Both the position numbers and the translations under genes were made by a program. A DNA stretch of 12,557 nucleotides, from the NCBI GenBank assembly GCA_964453055.1, contig CAYVOD010000058.1, positions 1 through 12,557 on the forward strand, in the 5' to 3' direction. Positions 6,054 through 12,557 of this stretch are shown here, one piece after another (the first letter of the stretch is position 1; every line of letters starts with the position of its first letter). This DNA is from UBA2256 sp964453055 (lineage in GTDB: Bacteria; Spirochaetota; Spirochaetia; Treponematales; Rectinemataceae). Below the pieces are notes generated by a model, which had not been told where the DNA came from, did not search any database, and saw only the letters and a list, made by a program, of their open reading frames with translations.

Positions 6054-6821
6054 ATGATAGGAACGAGACTTATGATTGCTAACGCCAGGAGCCTGGCTCT
6101 AGGCCTGCTTTTCACGGTTGCCCTGGGTCAGGGGGCCTTCGCCCTTTCCGGCGCCGAAGCTAAGGAATTCGACCGTTTCGATACGGGCAAGGGGGAGCTC
6201 GTGATAACCTTCCTCGGTCACGCCACCCTCGCCTTCGAATACGGCGGCAAGCTCATTTATATCGATCCGGTGAGGCAATACGGGGATTTTTCGAGCTTTC
6301 CCAAAGCCGATCTCGTGCTCGTGACCCACGAGCACGGAGACCATCTCGATCCCGCTTCCATAGCCGCGCTGCGCAAGGACGATACGAAAATAATCCTGAA
6401 TGAATCGTCCCGCAAAAAACTGGGATTCGGCGAGGCGCTCGAGCATGGACGGACAGGGCGGGCGGCGGGCCTTTCCATAAAGGCGGTGCCGGCGTACAAC
6501 GTCACCCAAGGCAGGACGAATTACCACCCTAAGGATCGCAGGGACAACGGCTATGTGGTGACGGCGGGCGACCTCAGGATCTATGTGGCCGGGGATACCG
6601 AACCCATTCCTGAAATGGCCGAACTAGGCGAAATCGACATTGCCTTCCTCCCGATGAACCTGCCCTTCACCATGACGCCCGGACAGACCGCCGAGGCCGC
6701 CAGGATGGTGAAGCCCAAGATCCTCTATCCCTATCACTTCGGCAACACGGATACCGCTCTTCTCCTGAAAGCGCTCGAACCGGAAACGGACATCGAGGTA
6801 AGGCTCCGCAAGCTTCAATAG
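6054..6821 (+). CDS. Exported metallo-beta-lactamase-fold hydrolase (UlaG-like)
   Basis: 255 residues. The N-terminus (about 1-30, ending QGAFA-LS) is hydrophobic with preceding Arg residues and looks like a signal peptide, so the enzyme probably acts in the periplasm. The metal-binding set is visible: GHA with His56, HEHGDH at 92-97, Asp181 in VAGDTE, and His228 in YPYHFG. This pattern matches the small UlaG-like/Lactamase_B_3 group of metal-dependent hydrolases rather than true beta-lactamases, and the substrate cannot be predicted. The start at 6054 follows a GGGGG run at about 6043-6047; Met7 (6072) is a possible alternative that would keep the signal peptide. It appears monocistronic, divergent from the SPFH gene and convergent with the SDR gene. 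Confidence 0.88.
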   Translation: MIGTRLMIANARSLALGLLFTVALGQGAFALSGAEAKEFDRFDTGKGELVITFLGHATLAFEYGGKLIYIDPVRQYGDFSSFPKADLVLVTHEHGDHLDPASIAALRKDDTKIILNESSRKKLGFGEALEHGRTGRAAGLSIKAVPAYNVTQGRTNYHPKDRRDNGYVVTAGDLRIYVAGDTEPIPEMAELGEIDIAFLPMNLPFTMTPGQTAEAARMVKPKILYPYHFGNTDTALLLKALEPETDIEVRLRKLQ

Positions 6822-6831
6822 CGGCCAACGC

Positions 6832-6943
6832 CAGCCGGGCCGCGGCTGACCCGCCAGCCTCGTTTGCCACGCGCGACGCGCCTGACCCGCCTGCCGGGCC
6901 TGCCGGGCCGCGGCCCGGCTAAGCCGCCCAGGTCGGGGCCCCG
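6832..6943. repeat. GC-rich repeat and palindrome cluster in a convergent spacer
   Basis: The 125-bp spacer between the converging hydrolase and SDR genes is almost entirely G and C and internally repetitive. A 13-mer (GCCGGGCCGCGGC) occurs at 6834-6846 and 6902-6914. A 10-mer (CTGACCCGCC) occurs at 6846-6855 and 6882-6891. CCTGCCGGGCC occurs twice with a 2-base overlap at 6890-6909. Perfect palindromes lie at 6902-6919 (18 bp) and 6934-6943 (CGGGGCCCCG), and a 6-bp stem at 6832-6848. No T-runs follow. It may be a REP-like element or a hairpin-based 3' boundary for both transcripts; function is not shown. Confidence 0.55.
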
Positions 6944-6946
6944 TCC

Positions 6947-7708
6947 CTAGGCCATGTAAATCCCTCCGTTGATGTCCAGGGTGGCGCCTGTGATGAAGCC
7001 GTCGTATTCGCTGGCGAAAAAGGCTACCGCCCTGGCGACGTCCTGGCAGTCGCCCGCTCTCTTGAGCGGAATCTGCGCGATGGTCGCCCGCTTGGATTCT
7101 TCCGTGCTGTGGATCGCGTGGAAGGCGGAGCCGAGGATCAGGCCGGGCGCCACCGCGTTCACCCGCACGCCAAAAGGCGCGAGTTCGGTGGAAAGAGCCC
7201 TGGTCAGGGTGAGGATCGCGCCCTTGGCCGTCGCGTAGAATACCGATCCCCCGTGGCCGCCCTTTCTCCCCGCCAAGGACGAAAGGTTCACCACCGAGGA
7301 GGACCCCGCCTTCTTGAGCAAGGGGAGCAGGGCCTTGGTGACCAGGACGTTGGAATCGAGGTTCACCGCCATCACCTTCCGGTAATACTCCATATCCAGC
7401 TGTTCAAGGCTTTGGCGGGCGATAAGGTCGCCCGCGTTGTTTACCAGGACGTCGAGATGGTCCCAGCGGGAAGCGACGAAGCTCGAGAGGGCCGCGATTC
7501 CTTCCTGGCTCGAGAGGTCGGCCCGGACCGCCTGGGAATCCAGGCCTTTCGAGCGGAACCTCTGTGCCGCCGCCATCGCGGAGTCGCCGCTGCGGTGGTA
7601 GTGGATGATGACGTTGGCGCCCAGGGAGGCCAATTCCTCCGCGATAGCCAGGCCGATGCCCGATCCGCCGCCGGTGACGAGAGCGTTCTTCCCTTTCAGT
7701 GTATTCAT
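6947..7708 (-). CDS. SDR-family (FabG-like) NAD(P)-dependent oxidoreductase
   Basis: 253 residues, the usual length of classical short-chain dehydrogenases. Motifs: cofactor site TGGGSGIG at 12-19, NNAG at 90-93, Asn116, the catalytic Ser region at 143-144 (NLSSLAG), and Tyr158/Lys162 in YATAK. The tail (TGATLDINGGIYMA) is normal for the family. AGGAGG at 7713-7718 supports the start at Met 7708, rather than an in-frame ATG 18 bp upstream that lies before this ribosome site. Many such enzymes act on sugar acids, polyols or 3-oxoacyl groups. Divergence from a TRAP importer suggests a carbohydrate-acid or similar substrate brought in by that transporter, rather than fatty-acid synthesis; this is inference from position. 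Confidence 0.9.
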   Translation of the reverse strand: MNTLKGKNALVTGGGSGIGLAIAEELASLGANVIIHYHRSGDSAMAAAQRFRSKGLDSQAVRADLSSQEGIAALSSFVASRWDHLDVLVNNAGDLIARQSLEQLDMEYYRKVMAVNLDSNVLVTKALLPLLKKAGSSSVVNLSSLAGRKGGHGGSVFYATAKGAILTLTRALSTELAPFGVRVNAVAPGLILGSAFHAIHSTEESKRATIAQIPLKRAGDCQDVARAVAFFASEYDGFITGATLDINGGIYMA

Positions 7709-7750
7709 CGCCCCTCCTGATTCCACATTATGGAAAATGAAATTGCTATA

Positions 7751-7800
7751 TGGACTGCTCGCTGATCATAGATTATAGTTTGAGTCGGCAGTTTAGATAA
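7751..7800. promoter_or_regulatory. Candidate overlapping divergent promoters between SDR and TRAP genes
   Basis: On the plus strand TGGACT (7751-7756), a 17-base spacer and TATAGT (7774-7779) form a fair promoter for the TRAP genes, with a leader of about 58 bases. On the minus strand TATAAT (7777-7772) is a perfect -10 box for the SDR gene, with a poor -35 (TTATCT, 7800-7795) at 17 bases. The two -10 boxes overlap, so the promoters would compete or share one regulator. ACTGC/GCAGT arms (7754-7758, 7788-7792) flank this region. The DctP ribosome site AGGAGG is at 7831-7836. Confidence 0.4.
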
Positions 7801-7843
7801 GCTGTCCGATGTTTTTCCGCGTATCGATCCAGGAGGTTGTCGT

Positions 7844-8805
7844 ATGAAGAAGAAATTCGTTTCGGTCATAACGCTGCTGCTCGTCGTCCTCGCCTTCGCT
7901 CAGGCTGCGCCCAAGTACAACTGGAAGCTGGCTTCGGTCCTGCCCGATAGCCATCCGGTCCACCAAGCCCTCGTCTTCTTCGCCGACGAGCTGGCGAAAA
8001 AAAGCAACGGTGACATAAAGCTCACCCTCTTCCCCGCGGGACAGCTCGGCCAGGAAAAGGATTATATCGAAGCCATCAAGATCGGCTCCCTGGAATTCGC
8101 CAAGGTGAGCTCCGGTCCCATGGGGCAGTACGCGCCCACCCTGCAGGTCATTTCCCTGCCCCTAATCTGGAGAAGCCTGGAACATCAGCATAACGTGCTC
8201 CAAGGGGCGATCGGGAAGCGCTTGATGGCCGACGTGGACAAGGCCGGGTATAAGGGATTGGCCTTCATGGACGCCGGGTTCCGCTCCATCACCGCCACCA
8301 AGCCCATCTATACCCCCTCCGACCTTAAAGGCCTCAAGATCCGCGTCATGCAGTCCAAGCCCCTCATCGACACGGTGAACGCCCTGGGCGGCAACGCGGT
8401 TCCCATGGGTCAGTCCGAGGTGTACTCCGCCCTGCAGACCAAGGTGATAGACGGCTGGGAGAACAACGAGCCCACGGTCCTTTCCTTCAACATGCAGGAA
8501 GTGGCCAAGTATTACAGCTATACCCGCCATTCCTCCATCCCCGATTTCCTCATGATGAGCAAGAAGCTCTTCGACGGCCTGCCCAAAAACCTGCAAACCA
8601 TCGTCGAGCAGACCGCACTGGAGGCGATGGAAAAGCACAACAAGCTCTGGGGCGAGATGATCGACAAGACAGTGTCCGACCTCAAGGCCAAGGGAATGGT
8701 CTTCAACGAGGTGAAGGACGTCACCGAGTTCCAAAAGGCCGTGGGCGGTGTCTGGAAGGAGTTCGAGCCCATCGTCGGCAAGGACCTTATCGACGCCATC
8801 GTCAA
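7844..8805 (+). CDS. dctP: TRAP transporter substrate-binding protein DctP (3' end lost in assembly gap)
   Basis: 320 codons are visible before the N run; the family averages about 325-335, so only some ten residues seem to be missing. Residues 1-22 form a signal peptide ending in AQA-A. Family features include 'FPAGQLGQEKDYIEAIKIGSLEF' (63-85), the conserved Arg147 (GFRSIT) and Arg167 in LKGLKIRVMQSK, the arginine that usually pairs with the substrate carboxylate. 'ALGGNAVPMGQSEVYSALQTKVIDGWENN' at 180-208 is also typical. The protein captures an organic acid, commonly a sugar acid, sialic acid or dicarboxylate, in the periplasm for the DctQM permease. AGGAGG at 7831-7836 supports the start. 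The frame that stays open across the N run is not real, because DctQ lies on the other side. Confidence 0.92.
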
Positions 8806-8905
8806 NNNNNNNNNNNNNNNNNNNNNNNNNNNNNNNNNNNNNNNNNNNNNNNNNNNNNNNNNNNNNNNNNNNNNNNNNNNNNNNNNNNNNNNNNNNNNNN
8901 NNNNN
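8806..8905. other. Scaffold gap (100 N)
   Basis: Exactly 100 undetermined bases, the conventional placeholder for a gap of unknown size. From what is missing on each side (about 10 residues of DctP and about 55-70 of DctQ, judged from typical family lengths), the true gap is probably around 200-250 bp, not 100. The reading frame passing through it joins two different proteins only by chance. Confidence 0.97.
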
Positions 8906-9217
8906 GCGGTCTGGACGGGCGATCATATGAGGCTCGAGTTTGTCACGAAAAAGCTTCCCAAGGCATGGGGCATCGTCGTGGAGATCCTCATCGACGCGTC
9001 GATCGGAGCTTTTGCGCTATTCCTGTTCAAGCACGGGCTGGTCCTCACCCAGGCTATGTGGGAAAGCCAGATGTCGACCATCCAACTCCCGCTGGGCATC
9101 ACCTACCTCGTATTGCCTGTCGCGGCGGTCTTTATGATCATGTTCGCCCTGCTTCGGGTAACGGTGAAACTTCTCGATGCCGCCGATAGGGATAAGGGGG
9201 TCAGAAATGCCGGTTGA
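8906..9217 (+). CDS. dctQ: TRAP transporter small permease DctQ (5' end lost in assembly gap)
   Basis: 103 codons and a stop remain of a protein usually about 160-175 residues long. The first visible residues, with GDHMRLEFVTKKLPKAWG, match the cytoplasmic loop after the second membrane helix of DctQ proteins (usual pattern G-x-H-I-x-V/F-x-x-x-x-x-x-L-P). Two hydrophobic helices follow (about visible residues 22-40 and 60-82). DctQ is a membrane subunit that works with DctM. Its end overlaps the DctM start by 11 bp (9207-9217), consistent with coupled translation. Confidence 0.85.
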   Translation, partial: AVWTGDHMRLEFVTKKLPKAWGIVVEILIDASIGAFALFLFKHGLVLTQAMWESQMSTIQLPLGITYLVLPVAAVFMIMFALLRVTVKLLDAADRDKGVRNAG

Positions 9218-10490
9218 ACTCGTGCTTCTCGGTTCGTTCATCATACTTATCTTGATCGGAATCCCCATTTCCTTCAGCTTGGGTATATCAGCCCTGCTCT
9301 CCGCCTTCGCGGCGGGCATGGGTCCCGCCATCATCGCCCAGCGGGTGGCCGCGAGCATGCAATCCTTCCCGCTTCTCGCCATACCGCTCTTCATCCTGGC
9401 CGGCTCGATAATGGCCCGCGGCGGAGTGGCAAAGCGCATGGTGGATTTCGCCTACATCATCGTAGGCCCCCTTCCCGGCGGCTTAGCGATTGTGAACTGC
9501 ATCGATTCCATGTTTTTCGGGGGCGTATCGGGATCGGCGGTAGCGGATGTATCCTCCACAGGCTCGATCATGATACCTATGATGGTGCAGAAGGGCTACG
9601 ACAGGGATTTTTCGGTGGCCATAACGGTGGCCTCGGCCAGCCAGGGCATCATCATCCCGCCTTCTCACAACATGGTAATCTACGCCATGGTAGCTGGCGG
9701 GGTTTCGGTGGGCAAATTGTTCCTGGCCGGCTATCTGCCCGGAATCGCCCTGGGAATATCCCTGGCCATCGCCTGTTACTTCATAGCATTGAAGCACAAG
9801 TACCCTTGCGAGAAACGTCCTCCTCTCAAGGACTGCGTAAGAATAACCGTTGACGGCATCTTCGCCCTGCTGGCCGCCCTCATCATTGTCGTGGGCATAG
9901 CGGCGGGAATTTTCACCGCCACCGAAGCCTCGGCGGTATCGGTCATGTACGCCGCCTTCCTGGGCTTCGTCATTTATCGCGAACTGAAGCTTAAGGACCT
10001 CATTCCCATCTTGCTGGAATCGGTCAAGACCACGGCGATCGTCCTGTTCCTTATCGGCTGCGCATCGGCCTTTGGCTGGATGATGACCTACCTCCAGATT
10101 CCCGCCGCTGTCATGAAATTCTTCCTGGGTCTCACCTCGAACAGGATCCTGATCCTTCTTTTGGTCAATATCCTACTGCTTCTCCTGGGCATGGTCATGG
10201 ACGTGGCGCCGCTGATCGTCATCGTGACACCTGTCCTGCTTCCTGTCGTCAAGGCTGCTGGCATGAGCGAAATAACCTTCGGCATACTCCTCATGCTCAA
10301 CCTCGGCATAGGGCTCACCACCCCGCCCGTGGGCGCCAGCCTTTTCGTGGGCTGCATGGTGGGCAAGACGACAATAGAAAAAACCAGCCGCGCCCTTTTG
10401 CCCCTCTGGCCGGCCATGCTGGTAGTGCTCTTCTTGGTCACCTATATACCCTGGTTTACGGAGGTCCTGCCCAATTTGTTCATGAAATGA
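9207..10490 (+). CDS. dctM: TRAP transporter large permease DctM
   Basis: 427 residues with many hydrophobic helices, the standard length of DctM. It forms the sodium-coupled transport channel of the TRAP system with DctQ. Recognisable stretches are FPLLAIPLFILAGSIM (residues 53-68), NCIDSMFFGGVSGSAVADVSSTGSIMIPMM (about 96-125), SASQGIIIPPSHNMVIYA (about 142-159), GIFTATEASAVSV (about 239-251) and LNLGIGLTTPPVGASLFVG (about 368-386). An in-frame ATG at 9177 would add ten polar residues inside dctQ. I choose 9207 because GGGGG at 9196-9200 sits correctly before it and MPVELVLLG is a typical N-terminus. It is the last gene of the TRAP operon and convergent with the ribosomal operon. Confidence 0.95.
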   Translation: MPVELVLLGSFIILILIGIPISFSLGISALLSAFAAGMGPAIIAQRVAASMQSFPLLAIPLFILAGSIMARGGVAKRMVDFAYIIVGPLPGGLAIVNCIDSMFFGGVSGSAVADVSSTGSIMIPMMVQKGYDRDFSVAITVASASQGIIIPPSHNMVIYAMVAGGVSVGKLFLAGYLPGIALGISLAIACYFIALKHKYPCEKRPPLKDCVRITVDGIFALLAALIIVVGIAAGIFTATEASAVSVMYAAFLGFVIYRELKLKDLIPILLESVKTTAIVLFLIGCASAFGWMMTYLQIPAAVMKFFLGLTSNRILILLLVNILLLLLGMVMDVAPLIVIVTPVLLPVVKAAGMSEITFGILLMLNLGIGLTTPPVGASLFVGCMVGKTTIEKTSRALLPLWPAMLVVLFLVTYIPWFTEVLPNLFMK

Positions 10491-10534
10491 GCCGCCGCTT
10501 ACTTCGATATGGATTTGCCGTTCGAAGATGAAAA

Positions 10535-10558
10535 AGCCCCGCGATCGCTCGCGGGGCT
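10535..10558 (-). terminator. Intrinsic terminator of the rpsD-rpoA-rplQ operon
   Basis: A perfect 10-bp stem (10535-10544 with 10549-10558) closes a 4-base loop. On the minus strand it is followed by TTTT, a classic rho-independent terminator about 38 bp after the stop of the zinc-ribbon gene. On the plus strand the stem is followed by CTCATCG with no T-run, so it would serve the TRAP transcript only as a hairpin 3' end at best. Confidence 0.88.
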
Positions 10559-10595
10559 CTCATCGTAAAGCGGAACCATCGTTCCCGCTGAACGC

Positions 10596-10766
10596 TTATT
10601 TCTTGTTGGCCAAGGTTGCCTTGCACAACTTGCAGATCTTGGTCTTCTTGCCTTCGATTTCCTGCTCGTACAGGACCTTGACGCCCTCCCTGTTGCAGAC
10701 GGGGCAGAGGCCGCGACCGCTGGACGGGACTTCCCTAAGGCCTTTTCCTCTATGCGCTTTGGACAT
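10596..10766 (-). CDS. 56-residue zinc-ribbon protein in the rpoA-rplQ operon
   Basis: A small gene between rplQ and the operon terminator. The protein is very basic and begins MSKAHRGKGLREVP. It has two CxxC knuckles, Cys21-Pro-Val-Cys24 and Cys45-Lys-Leu-Cys48, separated by 20 residues that include KVLYEQEIEGKKTK: a minimal four-cysteine zinc ribbon. GGGAGGAAA just before the ATG is a strong ribosome site, and the gene lies 17 bp downstream of rplQ. Basic, zinc-binding and ribosome-operon placed, it could be an accessory ribosomal or RNA-binding protein. It does not match L36, L33, L32 or L31 as I know them. I have a weak memory of similar proteins in other spirochaetes, which I cannot check here. 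Function unknown. Confidence 0.8.
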   Translation of the reverse strand: MSKAHRGKGLREVPSSGRGLCPVCNREGVKVLYEQEIEGKKTKICKLCKATLANKK

Positions 10767-10783
10767 ATTTTCCTCCCGCTTCC

Positions 10784-11215
10784 TTAGTCGGCCTTTTTCT
10801 CGGCCTTGGCTTTTTTCTCGGCTTTGCGCTTGCTGCGGGCGGCCTTCTTTTCGTCTACCTTCTGGTCCACCAGCTCGAGGATGACCATATCGGCGGCGTC
10901 GTGCGCCCTTTCGCCTATGCGCAAGATCCTGGTGTAGCCGCCGGCCCTTTCCTTGAAGCGGGGGCCGATGTCGGTGAAGAGCTTGGCCAGCACCGCGTCG
11001 TCCTGGATTTTCCTGGCGGCGATCCTTCTGTTGTGGACAGAGTCTTCCTTGGCCCTGGTGATGAGCTTCTCGGCCACCCTGCGGGTCTCGATCGCCTTGG
11101 CCCTGGTGGTGACTATCCGTTCGTGCTTGAAGAGGACTGTCGCCATGTTGCGCAGCAGGGCCTTGCGGTGGGCCGCAACCCTGTTCAGTTTGTTATATCC
11201 TATCTTATGCTTCAT
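10784..11215 (-). CDS. rplQ: 50S ribosomal protein L17
   Basis: 143 residues. The N-terminus MKHKIGYNKLNRVAAHRKALLRNMATVLFKHERI is diagnostic of bacterial L17, and the later ARKIQDDAVLAKLFTDIGPRF and GGYTRILRIGERAHDAADMVILELV complete the domain by about residue 115. The last 28 or so residues are a Lys/Ala/Glu-rich tail, making the protein longer than the 127 residues of E. coli. The start overlaps the end of rpoA by 11 bp, with a GGAAGAG ribosome site inside rpoA, so the two are likely translationally coupled. L17 binds 23S rRNA in the large subunit. Confidence 0.97.
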   Translation of the reverse strand: MKHKIGYNKLNRVAAHRKALLRNMATVLFKHERIVTTRAKAIETRRVAEKLITRAKEDSVHNRRIAARKIQDDAVLAKLFTDIGPRFKERAGGYTRILRIGERAHDAADMVILELVDQKVDEKKAARSKRKAEKKAKAEKKAD

Positions 11216-12260
11216 CGGTCTCTTCCTTCTTCATGCTGAGTTTCAGATAGTTCCGAAGCGGCGTATAATCCGTCATGCCGAGGCTGAGGTTCCACTCCGC
11301 GAGCTTGGCCTTGATTTCCAAAAGGGATTTCTTGCCGAAGTTCCTGGTCTTGGTGATTTCTTCCTCGGTTTTGCGGGTCAGGTCGCCTATGGTCTTTATG
11401 TTGGCGTTCTTGAGACAGTTGGAGGAACGCACCGAAAGCTCCAGCTCCTCCACCGGGGTATTGAGGATCTGGCGGACCCTCTCCTCGATCTCGTCGCTCT
11501 GCTCGTCCCCGCCGGATTCGTTCTCGTCGAAGTTGATAAAGATGGAGAGGTGGTCCTTGGCTATCTTGGCCGCCTCGCCGAGGGCATCCTCTGGTTTGGT
11601 TGTGCCATCGGTCCAGATTTCCAGGACGAGCTTGTCGTAATCCGAGCGCTGGCCCACCCTGGTGGGCTCGATCGCGTACTTGACCTTGGTCACCGGCGAG
11701 AAGATGGCGTCCATGGGGATTGTGCCTACTATCTCGATGTAGCGTTCGTTGACCTCGGCGGGCACGTAGCCCCTGCCCAGATCCACCTGGATTTCCAGGT
11801 CGAGGCGGACATCCTTGTCCAGGGTCGCGACGTGGATCTCGGGGTTGAGGACGTCCAGGGCCTTCTCGGACGAGAAATAGGCTCCGCCGATCTCGGTCGG
11901 TCCCTTGATCTCGTAAAGGAAGGTCGCCTGCTCCTGGTCGTTGGGCAGCCGCAGCCTGAGCTGCTTTAGGTTGTTGAGAAACTCGATGGTGTCCTCGACC
12001 ATTCCGGGAACGGTCTCGAACTCGCTGGTGACGATGTGCTGCGCGCCTTCCTCGTCGTATCGAACGATCCTGACGGCTGTGATCGCGTAACCCTGGATGG
12101 ACGAAAGAAGGATGCGCCGCAGGGTATTCCCCACGGTGGTTCCGTATCCCGGCTCGAATGGGTAGGCGATGAACTTGCCGTAGGAGGGTCCCGACTCGCT
12201 CTGCTCGTAGGTAATGCCCTTCGGCCTCTTGAAACCTTTGAGAAGGTTCTTTCGTGCCAT
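11205..12260 (-). CDS. rpoA: DNA-directed RNA polymerase subunit alpha
   Basis: 351 residues. The N-terminal domain (about 1-245), which dimerises and assembles beta/beta', shows VGNTLRRILLSSIQGYAI at 43-60. After an acidic linker (about 246-262) the C-terminal domain (about 266-328) keeps the residues that contact UP-element DNA in E. coli: Arg278, Asn281, Cys282, Lys284, Gly309, Lys311, Ser312 and Glu315 correspond to R265, N268, C269, K271, G296, K298, S299 and E302. A charged tail of about 20 residues follows. The opening MARKNLLKGFKRPKG resembles Treponema RpoA and is the main taxonomic clue here. GGAG precedes the start, 9 bp after rpsD, in the standard order rpsD-rpoA-rplQ. Confidence 0.98.
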   Translation of the reverse strand: MARKNLLKGFKRPKGITYEQSESGPSYGKFIAYPFEPGYGTTVGNTLRRILLSSIQGYAITAVRIVRYDEEGAQHIVTSEFETVPGMVEDTIEFLNNLKQLRLRLPNDQEQATFLYEIKGPTEIGGAYFSSEKALDVLNPEIHVATLDKDVRLDLEIQVDLGRGYVPAEVNERYIEIVGTIPMDAIFSPVTKVKYAIEPTRVGQRSDYDKLVLEIWTDGTTKPEDALGEAAKIAKDHLSIFINFDENESGGDEQSDEIEERVRQILNTPVEELELSVRSSNCLKNANIKTIGDLTRKTEEEITKTRNFGKKSLLEIKAKLAEWNLSLGMTDYTPLRNYLKLSMKKEETDEA

Positions 12261-12269
12261 TTCGGCTCC

Positions 12270-12557
12270 TTATTTCGAATAAAGCTCGACGACGAGCTGT
12301 TCGCGGATATCAGCCATATCGGTGATGTCCTGGCGATGCGGGTAAGCGGCGAGGCGGCCGGCCATCTCGTCGGGGTTGACCTCGATCCAGGGCATTGTCC
12401 CGGACTTGCCGACTTCCTGCAAAGCGTTCTTGATAAGGTCGAACTTCTTAGCCTGCTCGACCACCGATACCTTGTCTCCGGCCTTCACGAGGAAGGAGGG
12501 GATGGTCACCCTCTTGCCGTTCACGGCGATGTGGCCGTGATTGACCAGCTGGCGGGC
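12270..12557 (-). CDS. rpsD: 30S ribosomal protein S4, C-terminal part (partial, cut by window edge)
   Basis: The last 95 residues are visible and the frame stays open to the window end. They begin ARQLVNHGHIAVNGKRVTIPSFLVKAGDKV, the core of the S4 RNA-binding domain, and end in the usual S4 tail with EQLVVELYSK. A GTG within this frame at 12524 is internal and not the start. S4 binds 16S rRNA early in 30S assembly and in many bacteria represses its own operon. No promoter lies between it and rpoA. Confidence 0.96.
   Translation of the reverse strand, partial: ARQLVNHGHIAVNGKRVTIPSFLVKAGDKVSVVEQAKKFDLIKNALQEVGKSGTMPWIEVNPDEMAGRLAAYPHRQDITDMADIREQLVVELYSK

Noticed and set aside
7844..9217. 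A single 457-residue DctP-DctQ fusion protein
   Set aside because: It crosses 100 N. The two sides belong to separate TRAP subunits, and both are short at the junction.
10502..10527. Terminator hairpin for the TRAP operon (CTTCGA/TCGAAG arms)
   Set aside because: Only 6 bp of stem with a 14-base loop and no T-run; too weak to call.
10953..11969. 338-codon open frame on the plus strand opposite rplQ and rpoA
   Set aside because: It lies wholly antisense to two highly conserved genes, with no known domain and no ribosome site pattern to support it.
1..12557. Defence system, CRISPR array, insertion sequence, prophage or tRNA
   Set aside because: No spaced repeats, transposase, integrase, nuclease/helicase modules or tRNA-like structure were found. 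The small RHH gene has no toxin partner; its neighbour is an SPFH protein.

Overview
The window looks like chromosomal sequence from a GC-rich bacterium, most probably a spirochaete (Spirochaetota). The main grounds are the RpoA N-terminus and the ribosomal block rpsD-rpoA-rplQ on the minus strand. The organism call is recognition from memory, not a database search. A run of exactly 100 N at 8806-8905 shows this is a draft scaffold, perhaps a metagenome assembly.

Layout. (1) 1-4660, plus strand: one compact operon. It holds the last codons of one ABC permease, a second permease of the SsuC/TauC type, an NMT1/THI5-like substrate-binding protein, the ABC ATPase, a Gfo/Idh/MocA oxidoreductase and a creatininase-family metallohydrolase. 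Together they suggest uptake of a small organic compound followed by oxidation and hydrolysis; the substrate cannot be read from the sequence. (2) 4693-5961, minus strand: a membrane SPFH/band-7 protein with a near-consensus sigma-70 promoter, followed 5 bp after its stop by a 62-residue ribbon-helix-helix protein. (3) 6054-6821, plus strand: an apparently exported metallo-beta-lactamase-fold hydrolase. (4) 6822-6946: a very GC-rich convergent spacer with repeats and palindromes. (5) 6947-7708, minus strand: an SDR dehydrogenase, divergent from (6) 7844-10490, plus strand: a TRAP transporter (DctP, DctQ, DctM). Its DctP/DctQ junction is lost in the N gap, so the open frame crossing the gap is an artefact. 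(7) 10535-12557, minus strand: the end of a ribosomal-protein operon (rpsD fragment, rpoA, rplQ, a 56-residue zinc-ribbon protein) closed by a strong intrinsic terminator.

Nothing here looks like a defence system, CRISPR array, insertion sequence or prophage. The points most worth a second look are the creatininase homologue with altered metal-ligand positions next to an oxidoreductase and importer, the small zinc-ribbon gene in the rpoA operon, and the SPFH/RHH pair. There is no stretch over 300 bases without a gene apart from the scaffold gap and its surroundings, which lie inside the TRAP genes.
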